Counted from the first letter of the stretch, positions 1-8,709 are shown. The stretch is DNA of 64,000 nucleotides from Bacteroidota bacterium (GCA_023428135.1 JAEYZG010000051.1:62001-126000); one strand, 5' to 3'. Made by a program: numbers and translations. Notes: generated from the letters alone by a model not told the origin.

Positions 1-2
1 CC

Positions 3-1562
3 GATAATGAACCATGGGTAAAAGATACTGCTAAAACTAAAGTAAGTTGTGATGCTGTATTTATCCCCGACCCAAGCATTTCCAAGAAAGCGGATAAAGC
101 TAACTACTTAACAGGTGATGATATTACCTATACTGTAGTCTACAAAAACAAATCGGGTACTGTTGTTTCTTCAATTGGGACAGCAGCTGACTGGACACAG
201 GTGGAAGGCAATCCATTTACTTTTTCCGGAGGAAATATGAGCATCAGTGGTGCAGGACTAAACGGTGCCGTAGGTTCTAACCTCATGACTCATAAATATT
301 CCCATGGGAAAAATGGGTCCATTAATACAACCGTTTACCTTAATAGTGATCAGGAAATTTACGCTCTTGTCTTCAGGAAAAACGGAAATAACTGGTATGA
401 AATAAGATTCAAAAAAGTTTACAATGGAGTACAGGTTAGTCTTTATGAAAGAGTTAATGGAGCATATACTTTAATCATGCCTATGAAACTCTCCAATCTT
501 GATTTTTCCTTTCCAAATTCTCCAGATATAGATATTAAGTTGGAATTGTATGAAGACAAGGCTTCGTTTTCTCTTGTAACTAGCGGATCGGCAATGCCTG
601 GAGCTCCAAATTACATTGTGACAGGTCTTAAGACGGATGCTGGATATGCTGGTTGGAGAAGCACCAACAATTCATCTTCCACAGTCAAAAAATGGAATAC
701 ATGGCTTGACTCTGGCTTTGACATTGTTATGAGAGATCCGGTACCTACTGGGGTAACATTTGTATCCGCTACCGATGCTGATCTCAGTGGTTGCCCAAGT
801 TGCACTCCTACTTTAATTGAAGGAACAAACACAGCGGGCACTGTAACTTATACAAAAATTAATGGGCCTGTCCTTGCAAATGATTCTGTGAAATATGTAT
901 GGAAAGGAAATATTGCCAGTTGCCCGGCAACCGGACTCCTCATCAATACAGCCTATGTCGATATCAGAGGAATAGTGCCGTCCCCTTCAGCGCAAGTAGT
1001 AACTGGCTGTGATGTGACGACTACTCCTCTTAACTTCCTTTCATTCGAGGTTCGCCAGGCTGAAAAAACAGTACTTCTGAATTGGATTACTGCCAATGAG
1101 CAAAATGTATCTCATTTTAATATTCATACTAGTCAGGATGGAAAAACTTGGAGCATACTTCCTGTAAAAATTCCTGCGAAAAATCAATCACTGAACGAAT
1201 ATCAGTTTACTATAGCTGCAAACAACTCCGGGATTACTTATTACAAAATTCAGGAAGTTGACAAAGATGGCAAGACTGACTTCAGTAAAGTAAAAAGTCT
1301 GAACTTTGGGATGGAAGATGAAATTTATGTTTATCCAAACCCTGCAGATGACAAGGTACATATCAGATACAGCCTAAGCGGAGAAAAGATGCTCACCGCT
1401 ATCATTTATGACATACACGGAAGAAAGATATTTGAAAGTACCTTCACTGCTTTGGCTGAAAAAGGAGAAATTACGATTGACCTTGATATTGCTTCTGGTC
1501 TATATATATTGGAAGTCGTGACTGACACCTTTGTAAAAGACATCAAGCTCATTAAAAAGTAA
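3..1562 (+). CDS. T9SS-sorted surface protein with DUF11-like repeat, 5' partial
   Basis: The reading frame is open from base 3, so the gene begins before the window; the GTG at 201 is only an internal codon. The first visible segment (about base 40 to 160, ending with the stretch DDITYTVVYKN) resembles the start of a DUF11/conserved-repeat module of surface adhesins. A jelly-roll-like stretch follows, with a cysteine pair in CPSCTP, then an Ig-like segment rich in LLNW and YYKIQEVD. The last 75 residues are a type A T9SS C-terminal sorting domain, with VYPNPADDKV near its start and GLYILEV close to the end. By family knowledge such proteins cross the outer membrane through the type IX system and are fixed to the surface or released. 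Substrate and role are unknown. A strong hairpin terminator follows directly. Confidence 0.85.
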   Translation, partial: DNEPWVKDTAKTKVSCDAVFIPDPSISKKADKANYLTGDDITYTVVYKNKSGTVVSSIGTAADWTQVEGNPFTFSGGNMSISGAGLNGAVGSNLMTHKYSHGKNGSINTTVYLNSDQEIYALVFRKNGNNWYEIRFKKVYNGVQVSLYERVNGAYTLIMPMKLSNLDFSFPNSPDIDIKLELYEDKASFSLVTSGSAMPGAPNYIVTGLKTDAGYAGWRSTNNSSSTVKKWNTWLDSGFDIVMRDPVPTGVTFVSATDADLSGCPSCTPTLIEGTNTAGTVTYTKINGPVLANDSVKYVWKGNIASCPATGLLINTAYVDIRGIVPSPSAQVVTGCDVTTTPLNFLSFEVRQAEKTVLLNWITANEQNVSHFNIHTSQDGKTWSILPVKIPAKNQSLNEYQFTIAANNSGITYYKIQEVDKDGKTDFSKVKSLNFGMEDEIYVYPNPADDKVHIRYSLSGEKMLTAIIYDIHGRKIFESTFTALAEKGEITIDLDIASGLYILEVVTDTFVKDIKLIKK

Positions 1563-1571
1563 TATTCAAAA

Positions 1572-1619
1572 AAGTAATGCAGTAATAAATTGAAAAAATT
1601 ACTGCATTACTTCTATTTT
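1572..1619. terminator. Bidirectional intrinsic terminator
   Basis: A 15-bp perfect stem (1572-1586 pairing with 1598-1612) and an 11-nt loop are followed by CTATTTTTTT on the plus strand. It is preceded by an A-rich run that serves the minus strand. It separates two convergent genes whose stop codons lie at 1562 and 1621. Confidence 0.85.
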
Positions 1620-1620
1620 T

Positions 1621-2019
1621 TTAACTTTCAAAACCCTTCAGAATCCTCACAGGTTTCTTATCTTCTCCAACAGCAACCATAGTAAAGACTCCCTCAATAG
1701 CCTTTTCCCTTTTCTCGTGGTACATCTCTTCCACGTAAATTTCTACTTTTACCTGAATGCTGGTATTTCCCACATGCTCAATCTTGCCAACTATTTCAAT
1801 GATGGTCCCGGCTGGAATCGGCCTTTTAAAATCTATCTTATTTGTTGAAACAGTTACAAGTCTCTGCTTACTGAATCTTGTTGCTGTGATAAATGCAACT
1901 TCATCCATATAGGCAAGTGCAGCCCCGCCGAATAGTGTATCATAATGATTCACCGTATTAGGAAAAATTGCCTTAAACTGGCGTGACTCTGCTTCTTTAA
2001 TTCTGGTCTCTAAATCCAT
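1621..2019 (-). CDS. Hot-dog acyl-CoA thioesterase (YciA/BACH type)
   Basis: A 132-residue single hot-dog domain, the normal size for cytoplasmic acyl-CoA hydrolases. The active-site region reads NHYDTLFGG followed by AYMDEVA near residues 24-41. This corresponds to the family pattern N-H-x-G-x-LFGG...MDE, whose acidic residue and asparagine take part in thioester hydrolysis. RPIPAGTIIE and the strand around IEHVGNTSIQV are also typical. There is no signal peptide. The expected reaction is hydrolysis of acyl-CoA to free acid and CoA; chain-length preference cannot be read from the sequence. The gene stands alone, convergent with the T9SS protein and divergent from the TonB receptor. Confidence 0.85.
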   Translation of the reverse strand: MDLETRIKEAESRQFKAIFPNTVNHYDTLFGGAALAYMDEVAFITATRFSKQRLVTVSTNKIDFKRPIPAGTIIEIVGKIEHVGNTSIQVKVEIYVEEMYHEKREKAIEGVFTMVAVGEDKKPVRILKGFES

Positions 2020-2079
2020 TCTCTATTTTTTTACAATATAAATCGGTATTAATCATTAAAAAAATGTCAATGTTAATCG

Positions 2080-2108
2080 ATCCTTTGGGGAAGGTATCAC
2101 CAAAGGAT
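2080..2108. repeat. Hairpin in divergent intergenic region
   Basis: A 9-bp perfect inverted repeat (2080-2088 with 2100-2108, arm ATCCTTTGG) and an 11-nt loop lie between the divergent thioesterase and TonB receptor genes. No T-run follows on the plus strand. It may be a regulatory structure or a remnant; I do not recognise a known riboswitch core. Confidence 0.4.
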
Positions 2109-2193
2109 TAATTGTTATGATAAACAAGATTTTTTAATGATTAATGGTTCATTTGCGTTGAACAATTCTCCTTCTGATTAGTTTTTGTCTAAG

Positions 2194-2209
2194 TTTAGGT
2201 GACTCTAAA
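2194..2209. promoter_or_regulatory. Possible DtxR/MntR-type operator
   Basis: TTTAGGTGACTCTAAA is a near-perfect palindrome (TTTAGG / TCTAAA around TGAC). It resembles the TTAGG-n4-CCTAA layout bound by DtxR-family metal regulators. It lies 33 bp upstream of the -7 element of the TonB receptor gene, where a repressor could block transcription. No regulator gene is adjacent, so the assignment is inference. Confidence 0.35.
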
Positions 2210-2241
2210 AATAAAATTATTATTAATCTAAATTTAATTTA

Positions 2242-2249
2242 TATATTTG
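2242..2249 (+). promoter_or_regulatory. Bacteroidota -7 promoter element
   Basis: TATATTTG matches TAnnTTTG, the -7 element of the Bacteroidota primary sigma factor, 17 bp before the ATG at 2267. The leader would be very short (about 10 nt), and no clear -33 TTG is visible. Confidence 0.5.
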
Positions 2250-2266
2250 ACAAAAATTAAATTTAA

Positions 2267-4546
2267 ATGAGGCTAAAAATAAAAGTTTCTTTTCTTGTGC
2301 TGACAATAAGCTTTTTACTTATCGGAAATGAAGGCTGGGGTCAGACATCTTTTATAAAGGGAAATGTTAGTTCAGCAGGAGAACCAGTCATAGGAGCTCT
2401 TGTGATTATTGAAAGCCTGAATCAAAGCCAATTGACAGATACGATAGGAAATTTTGCCTTCTCACAAATTCCAGAAGGAACATACAAGATCAAAGTACAG
2501 GCCATAGACTACCAGAATTATGAAAGAACTGTTACGCTGAAAGCAGGTGAAAATAAAAAACTTAACATACAACTAGACGCATTTAGATCAGACCTAAATG
2601 AAGTAGTTGTAACAGGAACAATGAAGGAGGTAACCAGAACTTCCTCTCCAATCCCAGTAGAAGTCTATACACCAAACTATTTTAAGAAGAACCCGACACC
2701 AAGTCTGTTCGAAAGCCTGCAAATGGTGAATGGTGTGCAACCCCAGCTCAACTGCAATGTCTGTAATACAGGAGATATCCATATAAACGGAATGGAAGGC
2801 CCTTATACAATGATCACAATTGACGGAATGCCTATCGTAAGCAGCCTTTCCACTGTTTACGGACTAAGCGGAATACCGAACAGTATGGTACAAAGAATCG
2901 AGGTGGTTAAAGGCCCGGCATCCACCCTATATGGGTCAGAGGCTGTAGGAGGGTTGATTAATATTATCACAAAAGACCCATCTACATCACCACGGGGAAC
3001 AATTGATATTTTTGCAACATCTCAGCGAGAGCTTAATACAGATGTATCTGTAAGAAGTAATGCAGGAAAACATACGTCCCTATTAGGGATCAATTATTTC
3101 AACTTCAAAAATAAACTTGATGTCAATAAAGACCACTTTACAGATGTGACACTTCAGGATAGAATTTCAGTTTTTAACAAATGGAATTTTAAAAGAAAAA
3201 GTAACCGGTTAGCATCTATCGCCGGAAGATACATCTATGAAGATCGCTGGGGAGGAGAGCTCAACTATGAGAATAAATTTCGTGGAACAGACAGTATTTA
3301 CGGAGAATCCATCTACACGAAAAGATATGAATTGATAGGTGTTTATCAGCTTCCACTGAAAGAAAAGATAACATTTCAATTCTCACTTAATTCCCATCAT
3401 CAGAATTCCGTATATGGGGTAATGCCTTTCATTGCTCAGCAATATATTGGCTTTGCACAGTTCTTATATGACAAAAAGCTTTCTGCAAGGCATGATTTGT
3501 TAATAGGTTTACCTTTCCGGTATATTTATTATGATGATAATACTCCTGGGACCAGCTCTGCCGATGTATCGGAATCTGTCAACAGACCACAAAAGACTTT
3601 TCTGCCAGGAATATTTGTACAGGAAGAGTTTGCCATAAACACTAAACTCAAGAGTCTTGCAGGGTTGAGATATGATTACAACTCAATTTATGGTTCCATT
3701 TTAACGCCTCGACTCAGCTTTAAATATGATCTTTCAAAAACAAATATTATTAGACTAAGTGGTGGCAATGGATACAGAACAGTTAATCTTTTTACAGAAG
3801 ACCATGCGGCATTAACGGGCTCCAGAGACGTGATCATTTCTCATGAGTTGAAACCTGAGAAGTCATATAATGCAAACCTAAATTATCAGAAGTTTATTAA
3901 TACTAAAAAAGGATTTGTCGGGCTTGATCTGAGCTTGTTCTACACTTACTTCACAAACAAAATCATCGGAGATTTTCTGACAGATCCGGATAAAATCATT
4001 TATGATAATCTTAATGGATATGCTATTTCCAAAGGAATTACTTTAAATACAGATTTCAGTTTTTCTTTTCCATTAAAGATCATAGCAGGTGTAACATTGA
4101 TGGATGTGTATTCTGTTCAAAAAGACAGCAGCGGGTTGAACAATAGAGTGCAGCAACTTCATGCTCCAAAGATTTCCGGCACGTATGCTGTAACTTATAA
4201 AATCAATCAGCTTGGTATTGTCATAGACTACACCGGAAGGGTAACAGGTCCAATGGAATTACCTGTGCAGACCAACGATTATCGTCCATCTGTTTCACCT
4301 TGGTTCAGCATTCAGAACATTCAGATCACCAAAAAAATCAATAAGCAGTTTGAAGTATATGGTGGAGTTAAGAACCTGCTGAACTATTTACCAAAGTATT
4401 CCCTGCTACGTTCTGAAGATCCCTTTGATAAAAGAGTAAACGACCCTGTTAGTAATCCAAATGGATATACATTTGATACAAGTTACAATTATGCACCCAT
4501 TCAGGGGATAAGAGGATTTGCAGGAATTAGGTGGATTCTTCAGTAA
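2267..4546 (+). CDS. TonB-dependent outer-membrane receptor with CarboxypepD-like N-terminal domain
   Basis: A 759-residue protein with a signal peptide (residues 1-25, cleavage before QTSFIKG). A carboxypeptidase-regulatory-like beta-sandwich follows at about 28-110 (GEPVIGALVIIE, GNFAFSQIPEGTYKIKV). The plug domain spans about 115-240 (IDGMPIVSS, RIEVVKGPASTLYGSEAVGG), then a 22-strand type barrel ends in the aromatic-rich terminus GFAGIRWILQ. The plug carries the short cysteine motif CNVCNTGDIHING, seen in a particular subgroup of these receptors. It imports an unidentified ligand across the outer membrane using TonB energy. No SusD partner follows. The upstream palindrome at 2194-2209 suggests metal control, so iron, manganese or another metal complex is a reasonable but unproven ligand. 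Confidence 0.85.
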   Translation: MRLKIKVSFLVLTISFLLIGNEGWGQTSFIKGNVSSAGEPVIGALVIIESLNQSQLTDTIGNFAFSQIPEGTYKIKVQAIDYQNYERTVTLKAGENKKLNIQLDAFRSDLNEVVVTGTMKEVTRTSSPIPVEVYTPNYFKKNPTPSLFESLQMVNGVQPQLNCNVCNTGDIHINGMEGPYTMITIDGMPIVSSLSTVYGLSGIPNSMVQRIEVVKGPASTLYGSEAVGGLINIITKDPSTSPRGTIDIFATSQRELNTDVSVRSNAGKHTSLLGINYFNFKNKLDVNKDHFTDVTLQDRISVFNKWNFKRKSNRLASIAGRYIYEDRWGGELNYENKFRGTDSIYGESIYTKRYELIGVYQLPLKEKITFQFSLNSHHQNSVYGVMPFIAQQYIGFAQFLYDKKLSARHDLLIGLPFRYIYYDDNTPGTSSADVSESVNRPQKTFLPGIFVQEEFAINTKLKSLAGLRYDYNSIYGSILTPRLSFKYDLSKTNIIRLSGGNGYRTVNLFTEDHAALTGSRDVIISHELKPEKSYNANLNYQKFINTKKGFVGLDLSLFYTYFTNKIIGDFLTDPDKIIYDNLNGYAISKGITLNTDFSFSFPLKIIAGVTLMDVYSVQKDSSGLNNRVQQLHAPKISGTYAVTYKINQLGIVIDYTGRVTGPMELPVQTNDYRPSVSPWFSIQNIQITKKINKQFEVYGGVKNLLNYLPKYSLLRSEDPFDKRVNDPVSNPNGYTFDTSYNYAPIQGIRGFAGIRWILQ

Positions 4547-4595
4547 AAAGTCCAAAATAAATCCGGGGCAGGGTTCAAATTTCCTTTTCAAATAG

Positions 4596-4603
4596 TATAT
4601 TTG
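4596..4603 (+). promoter_or_regulatory. Bacteroidota -7 promoter element
   Basis: TATATTTG, a full match to TAnnTTTG, lies 33 bp before the ATG at 4637. It implies that the amidotransferase-like gene is transcribed separately from the TonB receptor. Confidence 0.55.
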
Positions 4604-4636
4604 AAAAATCTGACTTTTAGAATTACATAATTTACT

Positions 4637-5323
4637 ATGAACATTCATTACTTAAGGCATGTAGAGTTTGAAGGGCTTGGATGTATAAAAGAATGGGCTA
4701 AAATACCTGCCAACAGACTCACAGCGACTAAATTTTATGAAGATAATAAACTTCCTTTTGTTGAGTTGTTTGACCTATTGATTGTGATGGGTGGACCAAT
4801 GGGCGTGTACGATGAAAGCCAGTACCCATGGATGAAGAAGGAGAAGGAACTCATTGCTAAAGCGATAGATAAAAATAAAAAAGTGCTTGGCATCTGCCTC
4901 GGCGCACAACTAATTGCTGACGTCTTGGGAGCTAAGGTTTATAAAAATAAAGAAAAGGAAATCGGCTGGCTTCCATTGGAGCTGACTGAAGAAGCTAAGA
5001 ACAATGCATTATTTATTGATTTCCAATCAAAATCTACAGTCTTTCAGTGGCACGGAGATACTTTTGACATTCCTTCCGGGGCTAAAAGAATTGCATCTAG
5101 TGAAGCTTGCGAAAATCAAGGCTTTATTTACGGAGATAATGTTGTCGCATTTCAGTTTCACCTTGAAATGAATGCAAGTGGCATAGATAAGCTTATTGCT
5201 AACTGTGGGCATGAACTGGTCAAGGCTCCCTATATACAGACTGAAGAAGAATTGCGCAAAGAAGATTATCTCACCACATCCAATGAGATGATGATAAATT
5301 TCTTAAATAAATTTGTAAGTTAA
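4637..5323 (+). CDS. Class I glutamine amidotransferase-like protein
   Basis: A 228-residue stand-alone class I GATase fold. The nucleophile elbow GICLGAQ places the catalytic cysteine at C87. The oxyanion region is VMGGPMGVYDE at 50-60, and the His-Glu pair lies in FQFHLEM (H175, E177), so the triad is complete. There is no synthetase domain, so the partner or substrate is unknown. Related free-standing proteins are annotated as GMP synthase-like or gamma-glutamyl hydrolases. There is no signal peptide, so it is cytoplasmic. It converges with the LysE gene, and the two coding regions overlap by 21 bp at their 3' ends. Confidence 0.8.
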   Translation: MNIHYLRHVEFEGLGCIKEWAKIPANRLTATKFYEDNKLPFVELFDLLIVMGGPMGVYDESQYPWMKKEKELIAKAIDKNKKVLGICLGAQLIADVLGAKVYKNKEKEIGWLPLELTEEAKNNALFIDFQSKSTVFQWHGDTFDIPSGAKRIASSEACENQGFIYGDNVVAFQFHLEMNASGIDKLIANCGHELVKAPYIQTEEELRKEDYLTTSNEMMINFLNKFVS

Positions 5324-5929
5324 ATCGAAGAGCTGGTATACCCCTAGAACTATCAGTACATAACCAATAAGTTTATTTACGAAATGGCTCTTCAGATTAA
5401 CCTTTGCGGCAATGGAATGGCTGAGAAAAGCAATAAGCGTAAGTACCAGGATAGTGCCGATACAGATGCCTGCTATAAATACATTCAGCAGAAATTCATC
5501 TTTTGAGATCCAGTTATTACTCATAAAAATTGATCCCCAGAATACCCAGAAAGGAATCTGAAGAGGATTGATTACTCCAAGAAAAATTCCGTTAAGAAAA
5601 CTCCTTCCTTTTCTTAATTCCTTTGTTTCACCTTCTTTTTCTTCTTTCTTCAGATAATACACTGCAACCAGCAGGAATACCGGAACAGAAACCATACGAA
5701 TGATTGAATCAAGATGGGTTTGAGTCATTAATACTCCGATAAGCTTAATGGCTATAGTACTATATATTAGTTCAATCAAAGTTGCTCCCAAAGCAAAGTA
5801 TAATCCCGCTTTAAGATTGACAGATACAGTGGTTTGAACAACACCAAGATTAATAGTACCCAAAGGAATGCTTCCGGCAAAACTAACCACCACGCCTATC
5901 AATAAATGCCAAATAATATCTACTATCAT
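5303..5929 (-). CDS. LysE/RhtB family amino-acid exporter
   Basis: A 208-residue integral membrane protein with about six hydrophobic helices, the standard LysE size. The N-terminal stretch SFAGSIPLGTINLGVV matches the conserved PGP/IPLGxxN region of the first helix. A short charged cytoplasmic loop (KKEEKEGETKELRKG) follows the third helix. The family exports amino acids or related small molecules by proton antiport; the substrate cannot be predicted. It is monocistronic, and its 3' end overlaps the convergent amidotransferase-like gene by 21 bp. Confidence 0.8.
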   Translation of the reverse strand: MIVDIIWHLLIGVVVSFAGSIPLGTINLGVVQTTVSVNLKAGLYFALGATLIELIYSTIAIKLIGVLMTQTHLDSIIRMVSVPVFLLVAVYYLKKEEKEGETKELRKGRSFLNGIFLGVINPLQIPFWVFWGSIFMSNNWISKDEFLLNVFIAGICIGTILVLTLIAFLSHSIAAKVNLKSHFVNKLIGYVLIVLGVYQLFDLTYKFI

Positions 5930-6116
5930 AAAACTCCATCAAAATAAAATAATGGTAATTAATTTAAAAGCTCCGCATCCCATTCTACTCATCACAAAGT
6001 AAATTTCCAAACCAGAAACTAAACGTCAATTATAGGCTTGAAGTATTTCAGACTCTTCTTATTGATTATCTGAGAGGTTTCACTTGAAAAATGTGTCTTC
6101 TGTAAGATAATTTAGA

Positions 6117-6881
6117 TTACCAAACACCTACAGCTCCTCCGGCACCTCTTAACAAGGCCGCTTTTCTGGTTTCATATTCATCCAATTTAGAGGATGCATC
6201 AAAACTTCCTCTTTGAGCTCCAAAAGTATTCAACAGAAGCATTCTTCTAAAAAAACCAGGCTTTCTGCTACCGAAATGATGACTTTGAACCACTGCCTTA
6301 TATTGAAGAACCGGAAACAGGATTATAAAAAAGAGACCCAAAAGCATTACAAAAATGAAAAACAACCCTTTGAAGCTTCCATCCAGGTCTGATTTAACCA
6401 TTTGCCCTGATAAAACCAGTTTGATCTGAGCAATAGAATTGTTAATTCCGTCGTAATACTTTTTATTTCTGGTCTGGGGAAGAAGGTACTTATCCTCTAT
6501 CTTCTTTATAAGATTAATATCCATTTTCCCTGCCAATTCTTCAGAAGGGATAATGGCAAATTTACGATCAGTGGGGTCCAATATAAAAATGATATTAGCA
6601 GGACTTAATTTCCCTGCTTCAATCCATTGATTAGAGAGCATTTCCGCATAACGCTTCACATCTGTTTGGACAGAAGAATCAACGGATAGGACTATAACTT
6701 CCGCTCCAGAAGAATCTTTGATTTGTTGTAGCTGTCTTTCAATATCAACGGTTTGTTCAGAAGACAAAAGATCTGCATTATCAAAAACAAAACTATGCTC
6801 AGGAAATCTTACAAGCTCATCTGCATTCAGAAACTGGCTTGAAAAAATAACTAAAATGATGACCAGAAAATATTTTCTCAT
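6117..6881 (-). CDS. TPM-domain membrane protein (third TPM gene of the lemA operon)
   Basis: A 254-residue protein. The open frame extends upstream to 7001 inside the previous gene, but the ATG at 6881 opens a clear signal peptide (MRKYFLVIILVIFSSQFLNA) and is the better start. A TPM domain (formerly DUF477) follows at about 28-150 (FVFDNADLLSS, SGAEVIVLSVDSS, RKFAIIPSEELAGK). A transmembrane segment lies near 180-200 and a basic cytoplasmic tail follows, lacking the usual glycine-rich end. The TPM fold has been linked to phosphatase activity in a plant thylakoid protein and to photosystem repair, but the bacterial role is unclear. It is the last gene of a four-gene operon, 19 nt after its neighbour. 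Confidence 0.75.
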   Translation of the reverse strand: MRKYFLVIILVIFSSQFLNADELVRFPEHSFVFDNADLLSSEQTVDIERQLQQIKDSSGAEVIVLSVDSSVQTDVKRYAEMLSNQWIEAGKLSPANIIFILDPTDRKFAIIPSEELAGKMDINLIKKIEDKYLLPQTRNKKYYDGINNSIAQIKLVLSGQMVKSDLDGSFKGLFFIFVMLLGLFFIILFPVLQYKAVVQSHHFGSRKPGFFRRMLLLNTFGAQRGSFDASSKLDEYETRKAALLRGAGGAVGVW

Positions 6882-6900
6882 ACTGCCAATTATTAATGTT

Positions 6901-7659
6901 CTACCATTTTCCTCCGGAACCGCCGCCGCCAAAGCCGCCACCGCCAAAACCACCGAAGCCGCCGCCTCCACCACCGCCGGATCCCCAGCCACCTCCGCCA
7001 TAAAATGGCCCTCTGGAAGAATAGGTAGTGTGATGACCTCCTCCGCCTTTATTCTTGAATATACTGTACAGTATAAAGAACAGAATTATCAGAATCATCG
7101 CAGTACCAAATTTATTGCGACCTCCCTGTTTCTTTGGCTCGGCTTTGTATTCACCTGAGGCAAGCTTTATAATGATGTTGGTAGCCTCATTAAGACCTTC
7201 ATAGTAACGTTGTTCACGAAAAGTAGGCTTGATGATTTCCTCAAAAATCCTTTTTGCCATTGCATCAGGTACGACTCCTTCCATGCCATAGCCTGTAGAA
7301 ATAAAAAAGTCTCGCGACTCTATTGCCACCAGAATAACGATACCATTATTTTTACCCTTAACTCCAACACCCCACTTCTGCCCCAACCTTTGAGAATAAT
7401 CGGCCGCTTCATAATCGCCTATAGATTTCACAATAACTACAGCAATTTGCGTAGACGTTGTGTCTTCATAATTTAGAAGCTTTTGTTCCAATGCCTGATT
7501 TTCTGAAGAAGAAAGAATTCCTGCAAAGTCATTTACCAGCCTTGGAGGTGATGGCCTTTCAGGAATATCATTCTGACCTAGCAGAAAATTAGAAAATCCA
7601 AGAGAAAATAATAGGACTAATAAATATCTGTACAATTTCACTAATTCCAATTTATTCAT
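6901..7659 (-). CDS. TPM-domain protein with glycine-rich tail (YgcG family)
   Basis: A 252-residue protein. The ATG at 7659 overlaps the end of the upstream gene (ATGAATAA), so the starts and stops are translationally coupled; a slightly longer start at 7683 is possible. It has a signal peptide (cleavage after FLLGQ), a TPM domain at about 45-165 (LVNDFAGILSS, QIAVVIVKS, DFFISTGYGMEGVVPDA), one transmembrane helix (GTAMILIILFFILYSIF), then a tail built almost only of Gly and Phe ending GGGGSGGKW. This is the hallmark architecture of YgcG-type proteins encoded next to lemA. The domain faces the periplasm and the tail faces the cytoplasm. Biochemical function is unproven. Confidence 0.85.
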   Translation of the reverse strand: MNKLELVKLYRYLLVLLFSLGFSNFLLGQNDIPERPSPPRLVNDFAGILSSSENQALEQKLLNYEDTTSTQIAVVIVKSIGDYEAADYSQRLGQKWGVGVKGKNNGIVILVAIESRDFFISTGYGMEGVVPDAMAKRIFEEIIKPTFREQRYYEGLNEATNIIIKLASGEYKAEPKKQGGRNKFGTAMILIILFFILYSIFKNKGGGGHHTTYSSRGPFYGGGGWGSGGGGGGGFGGFGGGGFGGGGSGGKW

Positions 7660-8092
7660 CCTTTCCAAAAGAAATATCATCACTCAACTCATTTATATCA
7701 TCCTTTGAATAAGGGAAATGAGTTTTCAGTTGTTCTCCAGCTTTTATAATACCCTGACAAAGGCCTTCTGTAAATTTTCCTTCTCTGAACTTCTCCTGCA
7801 TCATAACTTTAATATCACTCCAGAAATGATCGGAAACCCTCGAATTAATACCGGCATCTCCAAGAATAGCAAATTTTTTATCCTTAATAGCCAGATAAAA
7901 GAGCACACCATTCCTGAGCTTGGTTTTATGCATCTTTAATATTTTGAAAATATCCGCTGCACGATCAAGGGCATCTTCCTTGCAATTATTTTCCAGATGC
8001 ACCTGTACCTCACCGCTGGTATTTTTCTCAGCTTCTTTAATGGCCGCTACGATTGCAGCCTGTTCCTGTTCAGAAAAAAAGGATTTCGCCAT
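7652..8092 (-). CDS. Short cytoplasmic TPM-domain protein
   Basis: A 146-residue protein consisting essentially of one TPM domain without signal peptide or membrane segment. The frame is open to 8179, but the ATG at 8092 (MAKSFFSEQEQ) begins 4 nt after the lemA stop and gives the normal domain start. Conserved-looking pieces are NTSGEVQVHLE, NGVLFYLAIKDKKFAILGDAGIN and a terminal acidic stretch. The family is often labelled TPM phosphatase. Its position between lemA and the membrane TPM genes suggests that all four products act together at the inner membrane, one of them from the cytoplasmic side. Confidence 0.8.
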   Translation of the reverse strand: MAKSFFSEQEQAAIVAAIKEAEKNTSGEVQVHLENNCKEDALDRAADIFKILKMHKTKLRNGVLFYLAIKDKKFAILGDAGINSRVSDHFWSDIKVMMQEKFREGKFTEGLCQGIIKAGEQLKTHFPYSKDDINELSDDISFGKDE

Positions 8093-8096
8093 AGAT

Positions 8097-8675
8097 TTAG
8101 AATTTAACTTCAGGTGCTTTTTCTGCTCCGGCTGTTGCCTGGAAATATCCTTTTTTCTCAAAATCAAACATACCCGCAATCATATTCTGAGGAAATTTTC
8201 TAATGTAGGCGTTGTAATCCATCACAGCTTCATTAAAATTCCTGCGTTCAACAGATATTCTGTTTTCGGTACCTTCCAGCTGAGCCTGTAATTCAAGGAA
8301 GTTTTGATTGGCACGTAACTGAGGATATTGTTCCACAGACACTAGTAGACGGGAAAGAGCAGAAGACAGCTGATCCTGAGTTTGTTGAAAATTAGCGATT
8401 TGCTCCGGACTAAGTTTGCTTGCATCCACATTTACGGAAGTCGCTTTTGCTCTTGCTTCAATTACCTGAGTTAGTGTACTTTTTTCAAAATCAGCTGCAC
8501 CCTTAACTGTATTTACAAGATTTGGAATAAGATCAAGTCTTCTTTGGTACACGTTTTCAACCTGAGCCCAGTGCTGTTCCACATTTTCCTGTTTTTCGAC
8601 CATTGTATTATAACCGCAGGAACTAAGAGAGGCTACTGAAAATAGAAGTAAAAGGTTAAAAATTAATCTTTTCAT
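8097..8675 (-). CDS. lemA: LemA family lipoprotein
   Basis: A 192-residue protein. The ATG at 8675 opens a lipoprotein signal peptide with the lipobox LSSC (C20); the upstream extension to 8768 is not needed. The body is the helical LemA domain: NVEQHWAQVENVYQRR, LIPNLVNTVKG, then the conserved RRNFNEAVMDYNAYIRKFP near residue 155. LemA proteins sit in the inner membrane or as lipoproteins, and a general molecular role has not been settled. It is the first gene of the lemA-TPM-TPM-TPM operon. A TAnnTTTG-like element lies 27 bp upstream. Confidence 0.9.
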   Translation of the reverse strand: MKRLIFNLLLLFSVASLSSCGYNTMVEKQENVEQHWAQVENVYQRRLDLIPNLVNTVKGAADFEKSTLTQVIEARAKATSVNVDASKLSPEQIANFQQTQDQLSSALSRLLVSVEQYPQLRANQNFLELQAQLEGTENRISVERRNFNEAVMDYNAYIRKFPQNMIAGMFDFEKKGYFQATAGAEKAPEVKF

Positions 8676-8701
8676 TTTTTGATAATATTTTAAGTTAAAG
8701 G

Positions 8702-8709
8702 CAAAATTA
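8702..8709 (-). promoter_or_regulatory. -7 promoter element of the lemA operon
   Basis: Read on the minus strand this is TAATTTTG, a match to TAnnTTTG, 26 bp before the lemA ATG. No convincing -33 box was found. Confidence 0.4.

Noticed and set aside
201..1562. GTG at 201 as the gene start
   Set aside because: The frame is open and protein-like back to base 3, and there is no signal peptide at residue 1 of the shorter version.
6901..7020. Gly-codon repeats as a DNA repeat or CRISPR-like array
   Set aside because: The repetition is explained by the glycine-rich tail of the TPM protein; there are no spacers or regular repeat units.
6718..7158. 146-codon plus-strand frame opposite the TPM genes
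   Set aside because: It mirrors the Gly-rich tail and TPM domain of the minus-strand genes; its Ala/Thr-rich part is only the complement of Gly codons.
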